Notes under the pieces: generated by a model | The model's input: only the letters and a program-made list of their open reading frames with translations | Told to the model about the DNA's origin: nothing | Database searches by the model: none | Part shown: in pieces, positions 23,035 to 34,800 of the stretch | Numbering within the stretch: the first letter of the stretch is position 1 | How the letters are laid out: the number at the start of each line of letters is the position of its first letter | Made by a program: the position numbers and the translations under genes | From: Chimonanthus salicifolius | Lineage: Eukaryota; Streptophyta; Magnoliopsida; Laurales; Calycanthaceae | Direction: 5' to 3' | Length of the DNA: 64,000 bases | Assembly (NCBI GenBank): GCA_013350335.1 | Contig: CM023540.1 | Span: 61,089,195 to 61,153,194, forward strand

Positions 23035-23660
23035 TGTAATGCCTCGCCCTTTTTTACTCTCCAAAAATCAGAGTCTATTTTTCTTTTTAAATAAAGTGTG
23101 AAAGAGAGTGGGAACGTCATGACGCGAGCTAAGTCCGAGCTTCCAAAGCCCGACCCTTAACTGGCCAACCATGCGTGTGCGTGGACAAGTCCACTAAAAC
23201 ATTTCACACGCGATACTACGACTTGCTGAATACCCATTGCAGAAATAACATCGGATTACAACATTTACTTAGCAAGGAAGGCAATTAATATAAATTAACT
23301 TCATCCAGATTAATCATCATTCGATCCATAGCAAATGGTCTAAGCTATTACATTCCCAAATACTAGCTACTCAAATTACATTGTCCATGAATAAACTTAA
23401 ATAAAGTGAAACTAAATTATCCAAGCTCCTAAGTTTGGTTCCGATCGCGTCCTTCATTCCGTCCATTTCCTGTGTCATCGTCTAAGGTAGAAGTAGGGCG
23501 TTAGACAACGCGCCCAGTAGGTACTCCGAGTAGGGTCAACACATGGATTAGTATAACAAAACACATAGATATAAATAATATCAAAACCATGCAAGTCAAT
23601 GCCATTCCATGGGTGTCGTATGCCATGAGTCCCACACATCATCCATAACACAATCACATA

Positions 23661-24190
23661 ATATCCTTTTGATGGAAAATCCTCATCAAGGTATCCCCAC
23701 GAATGCCTTATCGGTCGCCCCGAACGGAGCGTGGACTCCGGTTACATTACAAACATAGTATCCTCTTGATGGAAAATCCTCATCAAGTTATCCCCACGAA
23801 TGCCTTATCGGTCACCCCGAACGGAGCATGGACTCTGGTTACATTACAAACATAGTATCCTCTTTATGGACAATCCTCATCAAGGTATCCCCACGAATGC
23901 CTTATCGGTCGTCCCGACCGGAGCGTGGACTCCGGTTACAAATCCATAGGAATCAGTGTAGATTGCTCCCCACGATTGTTTTTCAGTCCCACCGAACGAA
24001 GCGTGGACTCCGTTTACATCACAATCATCATAACCCGGAATCATTATGGATTCCTCCCCACGATTGTTTATTGGTCCCACCGAACGAAGCGTGGACTCCG
24101 TTTACATCGCAATCATCATAACCCGGAATCAGTGTGGATTCCTGCCCACGATTGTTTTATCAGAAAATCGAATGGAAGCGTGGACTCCCC
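23661..24190. repeat. Two tandem-repeat blocks (3 x 97 bp, 3 x 88 bp) in LTR C
   Basis: 97-bp units align at 23671, 23768 and 23865, each with stem TTGATG/CATCAA (first base or bases altered in the third), ATCCCCACGAATGCCTTATC and GGAGCGTGGACTCCGG. 88-bp units align at 23971, 24059 and 24147 around CACGATTGTTT and GAAGCGTGGACTCC. The two blocks are diverged forms of one repeat. Confidence 0.85.
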
Positions 24191-24677
24191 TCATTTGATC
24201 CCTCCCATGCCATGCATTAGATGCAAATGCCAACATGCTATGTAATATTAAACATCATAGCATTTAAAATTCCATAATTGAAACATATCATTTGATAACA
24301 AAATAACTCATCAAAAACATGAATTAAAATCATCATATATACATATTCCATGGTTTTCAATAAGGTAGGAATCCTACCGACGTCCATTTATCGGGTCATT
24401 GTGTTTCCATCCAAAAATCGATCACCGATCGCCTCAAGCCGATCGTACACCGTTTGTGAAATCCCGTTACCTTATTACATTTAACACATACATATATCAA
24501 TTTGGTGATCCATTTAATCTAATAAAATAACCAAATTAATTATTCCAATTGATTTAAACCATTCCCTTCATCCTTCCAATTTAACCTAACCATTTGGAAA
24601 ATCATATAAATATTTCATTTCTAAAATCAGTCGGTTTCCCGCTGTCCACTACCCACTGTCCACTGTCCACCAAAACT

Positions 24678-25403
24678 CACTTGTGGGGTTCGGCCATACA
24701 ACATGGACGAACCTCACTCTTTGGTTTTGACCTCCTTTTTAACCCTTGTTTTATTTTACACAAAATGGGTCCAATACCATCCATCTTTTGATTTATTCAT
24801 CCAATCACATAAGGTAATCATTTAACAACCTAAGTCCATAAAGATGTCATCTTCATCATACACCTAGGCTCATGAAAAGCCTTTCATGGGGTTCGGCCAT
24901 ACAACATGGCCGAACCCATGGTTCCTTATTTTGTCATTTCTCATCTTAGCCACCATTCATTTTCATAGTTAATCACCTAACTTATTTACACATAACTTAG
25001 GTCCATGAATGATTTATTAACATAAACATAGATCCACAATAATTTCCTCCATTTCTTAGCTTGATCATTCATCCTTTAAACAAGCATATATCTACCAAAA
25101 GATCCATCAAAATGGTTCATGGGGTTCGGCCATGGTCCTTTGTTTCCATTTTTCTTGGTCTAAATACATGTAAATCCATCAATATTTCTCCATCATTTCA
25201 TCCTTTAAAAACCCATTAAAATTAATAACCTACTTCCATTCTTTTCATCCTTTAAAACCCCATTAAAATTAATAATATACCTCCATGGGGTTTGGCCATA
25301 CAACATGGCCTAACCCTATGGTTCATCATTTCCTCTTAAAAAAATCACATCCCCATATTTAAATCACTTAATGGGATTCGGCCATACCTCATGGCCGAAT
25401 CCC
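24678..25403. repeat. TTCGGCC hairpin array in LTR C
   Basis: About five copies, near 24680, 24889, 25119 (one arm only), 25286 and 25373. The last is GGGATTCGGCCAT / ATGGCCGAATCCC: 13-bp perfect arms in which the usual G-C pair has become A-T on both sides. Confidence 0.85.
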
Positions 25404-25902
25404 TTCCAATCCCTTTTGAGTTCTCAAGGGTCCTTATACATAACAATCTAGGGTTTTGTCCATTTTTCCATCTCATTCCTTGGATGGATTTTGAATCCAT
25501 GGCCCATAACATTTTGGCCAACCATTTCCAATCTATATGGAATGTTCCCTTTAATCTCTTTTTACTTAATAAAATCTTCACAAGTACCACTTACCGATTC
25601 CGCGACTCCTCCGATCTTCTTTCATTCCTTGGTCTTTTCTTTCTCCTCCTTGATTTTCTTTTGTTCCTTAGTCTTTCATTTCTTCCTCCTTGATCTTCGG
25701 CCAAAGAGTGGTGCTTGATTAAGATGAAAATCCTAAGAGTGGTTCGGCTAAGGAGGAGGTTTGAGAGAGGGAGAGGATTTGAGAATGGAAAACCCTAAGT
25801 CTTTTCTTTGTCTTGTGAGAGATTGGCCAAGGGGTGGTGTCCCTTGGGTTATGCCCCTTTGTAACAACCAAAACCCTTCATCTCCTTCATTAATGTTTCC
25901 TT

Positions 25903-26530
25903 TGGAGTTTCATCGCTTGAGATGAAACTCCCACCTCCCCAAGGTGTATGCCTTAGGTTATGCCCCTTTATAACAACAAAACCCTTCACCTCCCTCATTC
26001 ATGTTTCTTTTGGAGTTTCATCCCATGAGATGAAACTCCCACCTCCCCAACGTGTATACCTTTTGGGTTTCCTCCTTCGAGAAGGAAACCCTCTATCTTC
26101 CCACTCTACTCACTTAAAATGAAAGTCCCATTAACTTCCCATTCAACTCACCTTAACTCAAATATTTTTAATTCTTTTAAACTCAAGACTTGTACTCATT
26201 CATTAACTCAATTCCTTGATTCCATTTTGAACTCACTCAATTGAACTTAATCCAATTTAATTCAGCCACACCTTAACTAAACTTGATCTCATTTGGTGGT
26301 GTCTTTTGAGATGAAACTCCTCATTTCTTTCATAATGGTTGTCTTCAACCCATGAGATGAGACCTTCCATCTCCCCCAACGTTGGTGCATGTCTTCATCC
26401 CATGAGATGAGACACTCCATCTCCCCCAACTTTGGTGCATGTCTTCGTCCCATGAGATGAGACCTTCCATCTCCCCCAACGTGTGGATCTTGATGGTGTC
26501 CCTTGAGATGGAACTCTCCATCTCCTTATT
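25903..26530. repeat. GGAGTTTCATC/GATGAAACTCC hairpin array in LTR C
   Basis: Perfect 11-bp arms at 26012-26039 (loop CCATGA). Similar at 25903-25930. A variant GGGTTTCCT / AGGAAACCC is at 26065-26091. Then come about four copies around CATGAGATGAGAC...CCATCTCC (26345-26490). The same class occurs in LTR B (21640-21990), S1 (7180-7350) and G (32408-32430). Confidence 0.8.
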
Positions 26531-27071
26531 TAACTCATCTCTTTATTTCAGCTCATCTCTTTAATTCAACTCTATTTAACTCACTTAAAATCAACTCAAT
26601 TTAATTCAATTTGGATTCATTACCAACTCAAAATAATTCAACTCAATACTTGGATTCACCCATTTATTTAAAATCAGCTAATAAATGACCCATTGGGTCC
26701 CAAATTGGAAATTGGCCCATTTAAGTACATTTACCAATTGTTTTCAAACCAAACCCTAATCATCAATTCATCTTGACCCATTGGGTCCCAATTGGGCATT
26801 TGACCCAATTAAATCACACTTATCCGCTTATCTTCATTCAAACGCTATCCATGACCCGTCTGGTCTTAATTGATCCAATTAAATATATTCTTACCAAATC
26901 CACTATCTATTGGATCCTAATTGGGCCATTGACCCAATTAAATTTATCCTTTACTCAATTACATTCCAAACCCATTTACTTTGACTCATCTTAATAAATT
27001 AATCACCCTTTAATTTCACTCTTAAGAGGGAATTTCCTTTATTTCCTGGGTTAAGATCTCGGGGTGTTACA

Positions 27072-28190
27072 ATACTTGCAACCCGTGATGAAAAACATTG
27101 GACCTCTATCGAATATGAGATTATTGAAAATTTTTTGCAACTCTTTGGACTGTACAATGGAAGGCTCCACCTCTCATAATCAAATGGAGAATCAAGTGAG
27201 AGGTGAAAAATTCAAATGTTTTATAGCCTCCATTGGTGATGATCAAGAGGGCCCCTCTAGTAAAGAGGATAGTGAAGAGGATCTTGATGAGGATGATGAT
27301 GACCTCCAAGAATCCTATGATGCCTTGTGTTTAGAGAGTATGAGGTTGGCTAAGGATCTTGATAAAGGAAAAATTGAGAATGCCAAACTCTCTACCCAAC
27401 TTCAAAATGCAAATGTTGAAAATGATTCTCTCTACAAATGATGAAATATTAAAATTAAGAGAAAATCAAATGTTGCATCAAGAAAAGTTAAAAGTTTTTG
27501 AAAATGAAAAATTGAAGCTAAATGAAGTTGGAAAATGTCTTAGAGATGAAAATATGAAATTGAGCTCAAACTTGGAAAATCTACAAAAATCTCAAGACAT
27601 AGTTACCCAAGGGGAGCTAAAATTGGAAGAACCTATTTTGGGTAAACCTTATGGTTGGCATGGTATTGGACATTCTCAGTCAAACCTAAAGAGACCCGTG
27701 AACCAATTTATATTAGGTAAAACCCACGCCACACACACTTCTATAGTAAAATGCTTTTATTGTGGATTAACTGGGCATTTAAAGCATGAGTACAAGACAA
27801 GAAGAATGCAAGTTAAATCGAAGATGGCTAATGGTCTTTCTCCAAGAACAAAGAAGATAAAGAATGATATGATTGGAAATTCACACCATACCATGAAAAA
27901 TAAGGTAAATCGTTATGTGAATGTTCCTAAGAAACACATTGCACCTCACTCCATCCATCATTCCTACATTTTAAAATCTATTAGGGATGAGTTAAGACCT
28001 CCTTATAATATGATTTGGAACAACAAAAGGAGGGTCTTGTTGTAATCTTTTGGACTTGGATGAAATGTTCGATATGGTAGAATTAAATTGCCCAAAGTCC
28101 AAGAATTTGAAAGGAAAGGTCTGGATAAAAAATTCATATGGATCCCCAAGGGATAGGACCTTACTCATGTCCTACATGGTCTAAGACTTG
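27072..28190 (+). pseudogene. Short Sirevirus/Copia-like Gag of TG1
   Basis: After LTR C the plus-strand reads a degraded start (WTSIE..IIENF), then about 85 codons to 27441: acidic EDSEEDLDEDDDD and a heptad-rich segment. A deletion near 27430 shifts the frame, which resumes at about 27440 (NDEILKLRENQ...LRDENMKLSSNLENL, likely coiled coil). It then has a knuckle CFYCGLTGHLKHEYKTR, where the last Cys is Tyr, and a basic tail ending at TAA 28045. Homology to TG2 continues in another frame to about 28175 (ERKGLDKKFIWIPKG). The N-terminal capsid-like domain expected of a Copia Gag is not seen. Acidic, coiled-coil and single-knuckle order resembles the C-terminal half of Sirevirus Gag (family knowledge). 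No protease or RT follows. Confidence 0.65.
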
Positions 28191-30510
28191 TGCTTAATTT
28201 GAGTATCTCCAGACCAAGTGTAGTTGAACTCAATCTTCATTCTTGTGAGTTCAAATAGCTCGTGTGCTATGACATGGCACATTTGACTCAAGCGAGCCTT
28301 GATTGTACTTTTCCTGGCTATATTATATGTCATGCTTGATGAGTCATACATGTATGGACTTTCGATTCCAAGTCCTACAGTGGTTGCTCAAATGTGTTAT
28401 GGTTTACCAAAGTGGTTAACACATTTGAAGCATGGTTGAAATCTCCTTAGTATCTTGCCTTTAATCCCATGTTAACTATTGGTATATGTTTTGGGGATTG
28501 AATGTGTGCAAGATACTTGTGTGGCATATATACATATAATGATAGAATCATGTTTATTTTATGCCACATGGCTTTTAAAATCAAGAGGGAGATTTCAAAA
28601 GAAAAAAGATTTATAAGAATTTTTTTGTGTTTTGTTCTTCCGACACATCGTTGAGTTGATGTATCGAGGTTTCGACCCATCGACATCGTCGATGTATCGT
28701 GGATGCACAAATGGTTTTGGTCTGTCTCTGTTGCATTCCATGTTCATATATATGTAAATCTTTGTTGGAATGTGTGTTTACATGTAGGCTTGCACTTAAA
28801 TGCCTTAATTTTTGGAATATATCATGTTTTATCTCATTCCTTGTTCTCAATTAGGTGTGTAATTTTGGAATGAATGATGTTGTGCATTGCCTCATGTATC
28901 TCTCCTGTATGTGCTTGCATTCTTGGTTTCATCTCTGTACTTAATTGGTAGTATCTTGCATGTGAGATGATCTTGTGCACATACATAGTGTTGTTTCATT
29001 CCCAGTTTATAAACTTTTTGAATGTCTTGTGGAATGAAACTTGATACATGCTTGTGAATGGTATTGATGATCCAAATGTGATCAAATGCTTAAAATAGGA
29101 ATCCATTCATGTACCATTCAAGAATTTAGAACTTAAATGGAGCATTCCAATTTGAATGGTAATTTTGAAAAAAGCATCGGAGCAAAAATGGTTTTGGACA
29201 AACACTTGTATGCTCAACATGTAGATCATTTCCTTGATTGGTATATCTTGGTGCATTTGAGGATTTTTTGCAAGTTTTTGTTGGATATGTCATGTCATGA
29301 GCTCTTATCATTTTGCTTTTTTTTTTTTAATGTCATATCTCTCATACTTCATTACCATGCTTCTCATTGGTATATTATGTGAAATGGATGTATGTCTTAT
29401 GTGCTTTTCATTTTCATTCCTATTCTCTTCATTGGTTCATGTTATGAGGAATGAATTGTGTTCATAAGCACCAAACTTTTGTTAAGCCTTGACTGCCTTA
29501 TCACATGACATCACACATGGGCAATGTTCTTTCAAATGGTATATTGAATATGCCCAAGGAATTGGATTTGGTTTGGATCAAACATTTTACATGGACTTTC
29601 AAAGGTACATTGATCTAAAATCCAATATATTTGTGCAAATGTTTATAATTTGGTTGAACCTTCAAATGGCACAAATTGGTGTATGAATGTATGGACATTC
29701 ATTGGCGTTCAAAGGTGGATTGCAAAGTTTGTTTTCATGTGGACCTACATGCATTACAAGCACACACACATTCATCCCTCAAATTGGAAAATCTTATAGG
29801 GATGGTTTTATGTTATTTCCATGTCTTGCTATGCACTATCTTGGAAAATATTAGACTTTGTAAATGTGTTTTTGGAGAAATGTTCAAACAAGAAAAATCT
29901 TCCTTCTCCAAAATATTGTTTATGAACCTTTGTTGTGGCTTTCATCTTTTAAAGGTAAATCTTAAAACCAAATGGGTTTTGGTAATGAAAGGCAACATGG
30001 TTAAGTGGTCCAAATGTTAATAGACTTGGTGCATTGTGCTCTCAAAATATTGAGCTAGAGAGAGCACACCTTGGAATGTTCATGGGAGGAAATTAGCCTC
30101 CAACTTCCAAATGCTTAATGGGTTTCCAAGGATAAGTTTTTTTGTTCATTCATTGAACCTTCATTGATATATGTTGTGTTGAATGAACTTGACTTTTGAT
30201 TTGATGTATGTGTACTAATATTGGTAAATCTCGTTGCATCATCTCATCTTTCATGAACTATGTGCTAAAACTTGTGTATAATGGATATTGTTCATGATAT
30301 TTTCACTCATATGCACTTCTCATGGAGAATATATTGTATGAGTGATTCCCTCCTCTTTGCATGCATAGTTGTTGTTCGAACTTGGTGTATTTTTTTGAAA
30401 ATGCATGTGTCCCTCTTTCTCCATCTCCTCTTAGTCCATCTATTGGGACTTATTGAAGAACACTAACTGTGGTATATTTGTGCTTATTACCCTTTGTCAA
30501 TTTAGGACAA
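28191..30510 (+). other. Long non-coding interior of TG1
   Basis: About 2.3 kb between the gag remnant and the polypurine region. I see no protease, integrase or RT motif on either strand and only short, unrelated ORFs. At 28635-28705 there is a cluster of short inverted words (GATGTATCGAGG, CCATCGACATCGTCGATGTATC) that resembles the ATCGA/TCGAC-rich stretch in the TG2 LTR (61190-61560). Confidence 0.5.
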
Positions 30511-30650
30511 AAAGGGGGAGAAATCTTAGAAGCTTGATGTAAGCTTTGGGTAGTTTTTGGAAGCTTGAAAGTATGTTTAAGTTAAGGGGGAGAAAGATAG
30601 AAGCCTTAAATAAGCTTATAAGGAGGAGAGTCTATGATTAAGGGGGAGAT
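30511..30650 (+). promoter_or_regulatory. Multiple polypurine tracts of TG1, first group
   Basis: AAAGGGGGAG (30511-30520), AAGGGGGAG (30584-30592), AGGAGGAGAG (30621-30630) and AAGGGGGAG (30640-30648). More follow after the F insertion: 49657, 49693, about 49730 and 49982. Repeated AAGGGGGAG tracts before the 3' LTR are, from family knowledge, a trait of Sireviruses. They prime plus-strand cDNA synthesis. Confidence 0.7.
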
Positions 30651-30663
30651 TAATCATTGAATA

Positions 30664-31678
30664 TGTAATAGCCTGGAATTTTTAAATCAATAAAACTGTG
30701 GCTATTATTTATTTTAATGGTGGAAATTGGAAATTTGATGGACTAAATGGTGAATGGATCAAAATATGGACAAAGGCCCAAGTATGGCCCAATGGACCAT
30801 GGATTGGATTTAAAATCATTTAAATGGTCAATGATGGTCAATTGGGTCCAATACCCATTTGGGACCCAATGGGTCAAGATAATGTAAGCTCTAAGGTAAA
30901 TGGGTAAGGGTGAATGTAATTGGGCCATGGACCCAATGGTGATCCAATTAGTTGGAATGGATTTAATTAAAATTAAATCACCTAAGTTGGTGATGAATTG
31001 ACCAAGGTGACATGGCCGATTGGGACCCACCTCCACCTCACCAAGTGAGGTGGCGTGTGGACCAAGGATTGGTGGGGCCGGCCACCATGGTTGAATTGGT
31101 CAACCATGGGTGGATGCATGGAGGGAATGTAAGGAAATGGAATTAAATTAAATGGAAATTAATTAACCTAGTGATCTAATTAATTAATTAATTAATTAAG
31201 CTAATAAAAAAAGGTGGTCAAATGGTCAAATTTGGGAGACCAAACCACCTTATCACCAAGCTCAAAAACGTTGGCTTAGGTGGTGGTTTATCCCAACCAC
31301 CACCATAAAGCATAAATAAAAATCCCATGTGGTTGGTGAGAAAATTAAATGGTGGAGTGTAGGTCACTCCACCAAAGGAAATGAACCTTATCTCTTTCTC
31401 TTTTCATCCAACTCATTTGATTCTCTCCCTCTCTTGCTTTCCACCACCGTCCCACACCAAGAAGAAAAGAAGAAAAAAAAAAAACTAAGGAGAAAAGAAG
31501 AAGAAGACTTAGAGAAGAGAAGTGCAAGCAAAAGTCACAACTCCAAAATCAAGAACTAGCATCTTCTTCCTCACCATCTCCTCCTTTCCCTCTCTCAAAA
31601 CACACTCCATGGTGGCCGAACCCAAGTGTTGATGTTTTCATCTTGATCAAGCATCTTGACCAGAGAATTGTAACACCC
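30664..31678 (+). mobile_element. LTR F, left piece
   Basis: Starts TGTAATAGCCTGGAATTTTT after TSD GAATA (30659-30663). Interrupted by element G at 31678 and resumes at 46792. It contains hairpins CCATGGTTGA.../...TCAACCATGG (near 31085) and GGTGGTGGTT/AACCACCACC (near 31278). Confidence 0.9.
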
Positions 31679-32995
31679 TGGAATTTCAAAGTTACCAATT
31701 TATATGAATTTATTCATATTTACGGAATTGCCATTGTGAAGTATTTGAGTTGAATTTAAATGGGTCAATGGTTCAATCAAGACCCAATGGTTCGTAGTTT
31801 TGATTACAAAACAATAAATGGAGAAGATGTACATAAACGGGTCGAAAAATCATAATTGGGTCAAATTTTGTTAAATGGGTCAAAGTGGCCAAATCGGACC
31901 CAATGGGTCGTAGTTGACATATTTGACTATTTGGTGAGCTCAAAGCTTAATTGGGTTAAGATGAGTTAAATGTTTGAGTTGGGTTTGAGTTGAAATAAAT
32001 GTTGGAGTTGAGTTGAGTGGAATTTATTAGTTGAGTTACATTAAATGAATAAGTTGAGTTGAGGGAGTTAAATTTATTGTAAGTGAGTGAAGTGTGTGAA
32101 TGAGAGGGGAAGTGTTTTAATTCCAAATTTTAAGCAAGGAAAACGTTGGTTGCATGAGACATTTCATGCATGTAACGGCTACTAAGGAGATATGAGGGGT
32201 GGTTGTTTTGAGAGTTACAAATGCAAGGATAATGAGAGATGAATAAAGGAGAGAATGCAAACAATCACAAAGATATGCATAGACACGTTGGAACATGAAA
32301 AGGTTTCACTTCATGAGGAAACTCCCATTTGAATTATTAATAAGAGAAGGAGCCAAAGAGGGGGGTTACACAAATTCAAACCATAAGGGACGTTGGTTAC
32401 TTTGGGAGTTTCATTTCATAGATGAAACCCCAAGGAACTTAAAGGATTCTAATTATGGAGAGATGAGTTACACAAGGGCTGAATTAACCTTGGGCTGATT
32501 TTGGTTAAACAAAGGGTTCTTTTCATTTTACTCTCTCTATCTCTCTTTTCCTTGGACTGATATCATTTCCCAAACACCAAGAACAGCAGCTGGTCGCGGA
32601 TTTGTAATCAATCTTCGGTTGTTTTCTTTCACCAAATCAAGAGCACACATTGAGCAAAGGAGGGAGGAATCAAGGTTTCTCATCTAAAGCCAATATTCTT
32701 TCTCTCTCTACCTCTTTACCGTGTCCTACATTTTAAAAATAAGAGCAGCAGCTGGTTGCTTAATCAGTCCTTGACCATCAAGGAATCAAGAAGAAGGAGA
32801 GGCTAAGAAAGGGAAAGGAACAAGCCGGAGTGAAGATCAATTGGAGGAGTCGCGGAAACGGTAGGTTTTCGATAAACAATTTTTAAATCATGATCCGGCC
32901 ATTGGATGGCCGAATCTAACAAGGGTTAAATATTGGTTGGAAGTGCATGATTAGGATGAACAAAAATATGCAATGGAGAAGACTGACAAAACAGT

Positions 32996-33553
32996 CAGTC
33001 GACTGAATCATTGATTCAGTAGACTAAACTGACAATGGATGAATCAGAAACAAGTTTCTTGGAGTTTCAGCCTACTGAACTATGGTTTCAGTCGACTGAA
33101 CTGATGATGAACGAATCAGAAATAAGTTTCTGGGAGTTTCAGCCGACTAAATGAAGGATTCAGTCGACTGAACTAACGGTGACTGGAAGCAGAAAGAGTT
33201 TCTGGAAGTTTCAGCCGACTGAATATACGATTCAGTCGACTGAATGGATGTTTGTTAAACACGTAAATGAATGATTGGTAGTTCAGCCGACTGACTATAT
33301 GATTCAGTCGACTGAAAATAAACTGGCAGAACAAACAGATGACCTGATTCAAAGTCAGCCGACTGAATCTGTGATTCAGTCGACTGAAAGGGTACGAACC
33401 ATGTTTCAGCCGACTGAATGTGTATTTCAGTCGACTGAAACTGAACTGGCAAGACAAACAGACAATCTGACTCGAAGTCAGCCGACTGAATCTGTGGTTC
33501 AGTCGATTGAACTTCTGATTCAGTCGACTGAACGCGTAATTCAGTCGACTGAA
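32996..33553. repeat. TTCAGTCGACTGAA palindrome array, 5' LTR of G
   Basis: About 17 copies of a 14-bp palindrome with a GTCGAC core, arranged mostly as pairs: CAGCCGACTGAA, about 7 bp, TTCAGTCGACTGAA. Pairs are separated by unique-looking 30-60 bp spacers. The matching array in the 3' LTR is 41214-41771. Confidence 0.92.
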
Positions 33554-33824
33554 TCGAAATGTACAGTTTTGAATGTTAACTTGCTGATATGTAAATAAGG
33601 TATTGGATTTGCTAGAATGGTGTACAAGTCGTGAACGGGAGACGGTTCAAAAGAAGAGTCAATCTAAGTGAATTTGGTGTAGGTTTCCTACCTTTTTGTA
33701 ACCACATATGATATTGCCGCTTTATGTTGATTTCGATAAGTTGTTTGAATGTTATGTTATATTTACAAATGGCATGTATGCATAGACATCTCATGCATGG
33801 CATGGGGTGATGATGTTGTTGTAA

Positions 33825-34058
33825 CCGGAGGCCACACTCCGTCGGGGCGTCCGAAAGACCACTGTGGGGTACCCTGATGATGAGAATCCCAACAGGAGGA
33901 ATCCGGAGGCCACACTCCGTCGGGGCGTCCGAAAGACCACTGTGGGGTACCCTGATGATGAGAATCCCATCAGGAGGAATCTGGAGGCCACACTCCGTCG
34001 GGGCGTCCGAAAGACCACTGTGGGTTACCTTGATGATGAGAATCCCGTCAAGTGATGG
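33825..34058. repeat. Three-unit 78-bp tandem repeat, 5' LTR of G
   Basis: Units start at 33825, 33903 and 33981 (CCGGAGGCCACACTCCGTCG...). The 3' LTR has only two units (42043 and 42121), which accounts for nearly all the length difference between the two LTRs. Each unit ends in a CTGATG...CATCAG type stem. Confidence 0.92.
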
Positions 34059-34777
34059 CTATGTTGAATGGTAATGGGTGGGACTCATTACATGTTCATT
34101 TCATACATAGCATGTTCTATGGAATTTTGTCACACACGTGTTATTATTATATTATTTGCATGATTTTGACTAACCATGTGGTAGCCCTATTCGGAAACAC
34201 TACTGGGCGCGTTGATCTAACGTCCTATCTATATCCTTAGTGGATGATGCAGGGAAAGGGAAGAACGTGGATCGAGAAGAGGACCAAGCAAGGAAACTTG
34301 GGCGTTTTGAATGATTTGGAATGAACTTTGAATGGACTATTTATGGACTTGTCATTTGATTTATTCGATCACTGTAATTTGGTAATTAGTTATGCTGGCT
34401 TGTAATAAGTAGATAAGTAGATGCTGTGGATTGATTTATTTTGGATGGTTGGATTGAATGGTAGACTAAGGTTATTTGATAATTTTGGAGAATAAATCTT
34501 GTACTTTGCTATCTTAAGTTTTAAAATGGATCAGTCTTAGGATTTATTCCTCAGTTAGACTAAGACTAAGTATTATTCCGCAAGTTGTATTTGTACCATG
34601 TGTGGTTCAGTTTATGGACTTAATTCGTATACACATGGGCTTGGCCAGTCAAGGGTTGGATTTAGAGATCCGAACTTAACTCGCGTCGTGACACTCCGCC
34701 CCGATCACATGATTATTATATTTAAAAACAAAATGTAAACTCTGAAAATTAGAGTGAAAAGGGCTGGGTGTTACAGT

Positions 34778-34800
34778 TGGTATCAGAGCGTATCAGAGCG
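34778..34800 (+). promoter_or_regulatory. Primer binding site of G with 10-bp duplication
   Basis: TGGTATCAGAGC (34778-34789) is complementary to the 3' end of initiator tRNA-Met and begins two bases after the LTR. The word TATCAGAGCG occurs twice head to tail (34781-34790 and 34791-34800). The other elements (53516, and minus strand at 23021 and 15161) have it once. Confidence 0.85.

Larger units (their letters stand above)
23035..27071 (-). mobile_element. 5' LTR of element C
   Basis: A 4,037-bp LTR in minus orientation, TGTAATGCCTCGCCC ... CTCGGGGTGTTACA, adjoining an exact PBS. It inserted into the gag region of TG1, whose sequence resumes at 27072. It carries two tandem-repeat blocks (23661-24190), a TTCGGCC hairpin array (24678-25403) and GAGTTTCATC hairpins (25903-26530). 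Confidence 0.9.
31679..34775 (+). mobile_element. 5' LTR of element G
   Basis: TGTAACACCCTGGAATTTC ... GGGCTGGGTGTTACA. Its start resembles that of S1. It differs from the A/D/F type in having only one TTCGGCC-like hairpin (GATCCGGCCATTGGATGGCCGAATC, near 32891, given here as arms GATCCGGCCAT and ATGGCCGAATC). In the equivalent region it has instead a TTCAGTCGACTGAA array. Confidence 0.93.

Noticed and set aside
23661..24190. CRISPR-like array of repeats
   Set aside because: Repeats are contiguous tandem units without unique spacers, and the window is plant retrotransposon DNA.
28191..30510. Possible host gene or Copia pol between the TG1 gag and its polypurine tracts
   Set aside because: No protease, integrase or RT motif and no long frame on either strand; only scattered ORFs under about 115 codons.
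33173..33598. ORFs rich in FSRLN or QPTESVIQSTE on both strands
   Set aside because: Translations of the TTCAGTCGACTGAA palindrome array. The opposite-strand frame is a mirror of the same palindrome.
33791..34074. Repeated-peptide ORFs on both strands (for example RTPRRSVASGF)
   Set aside because: An artefact of the 78-bp tandem repeat (26 codons). The copy in the other LTR of G has a different unit number.
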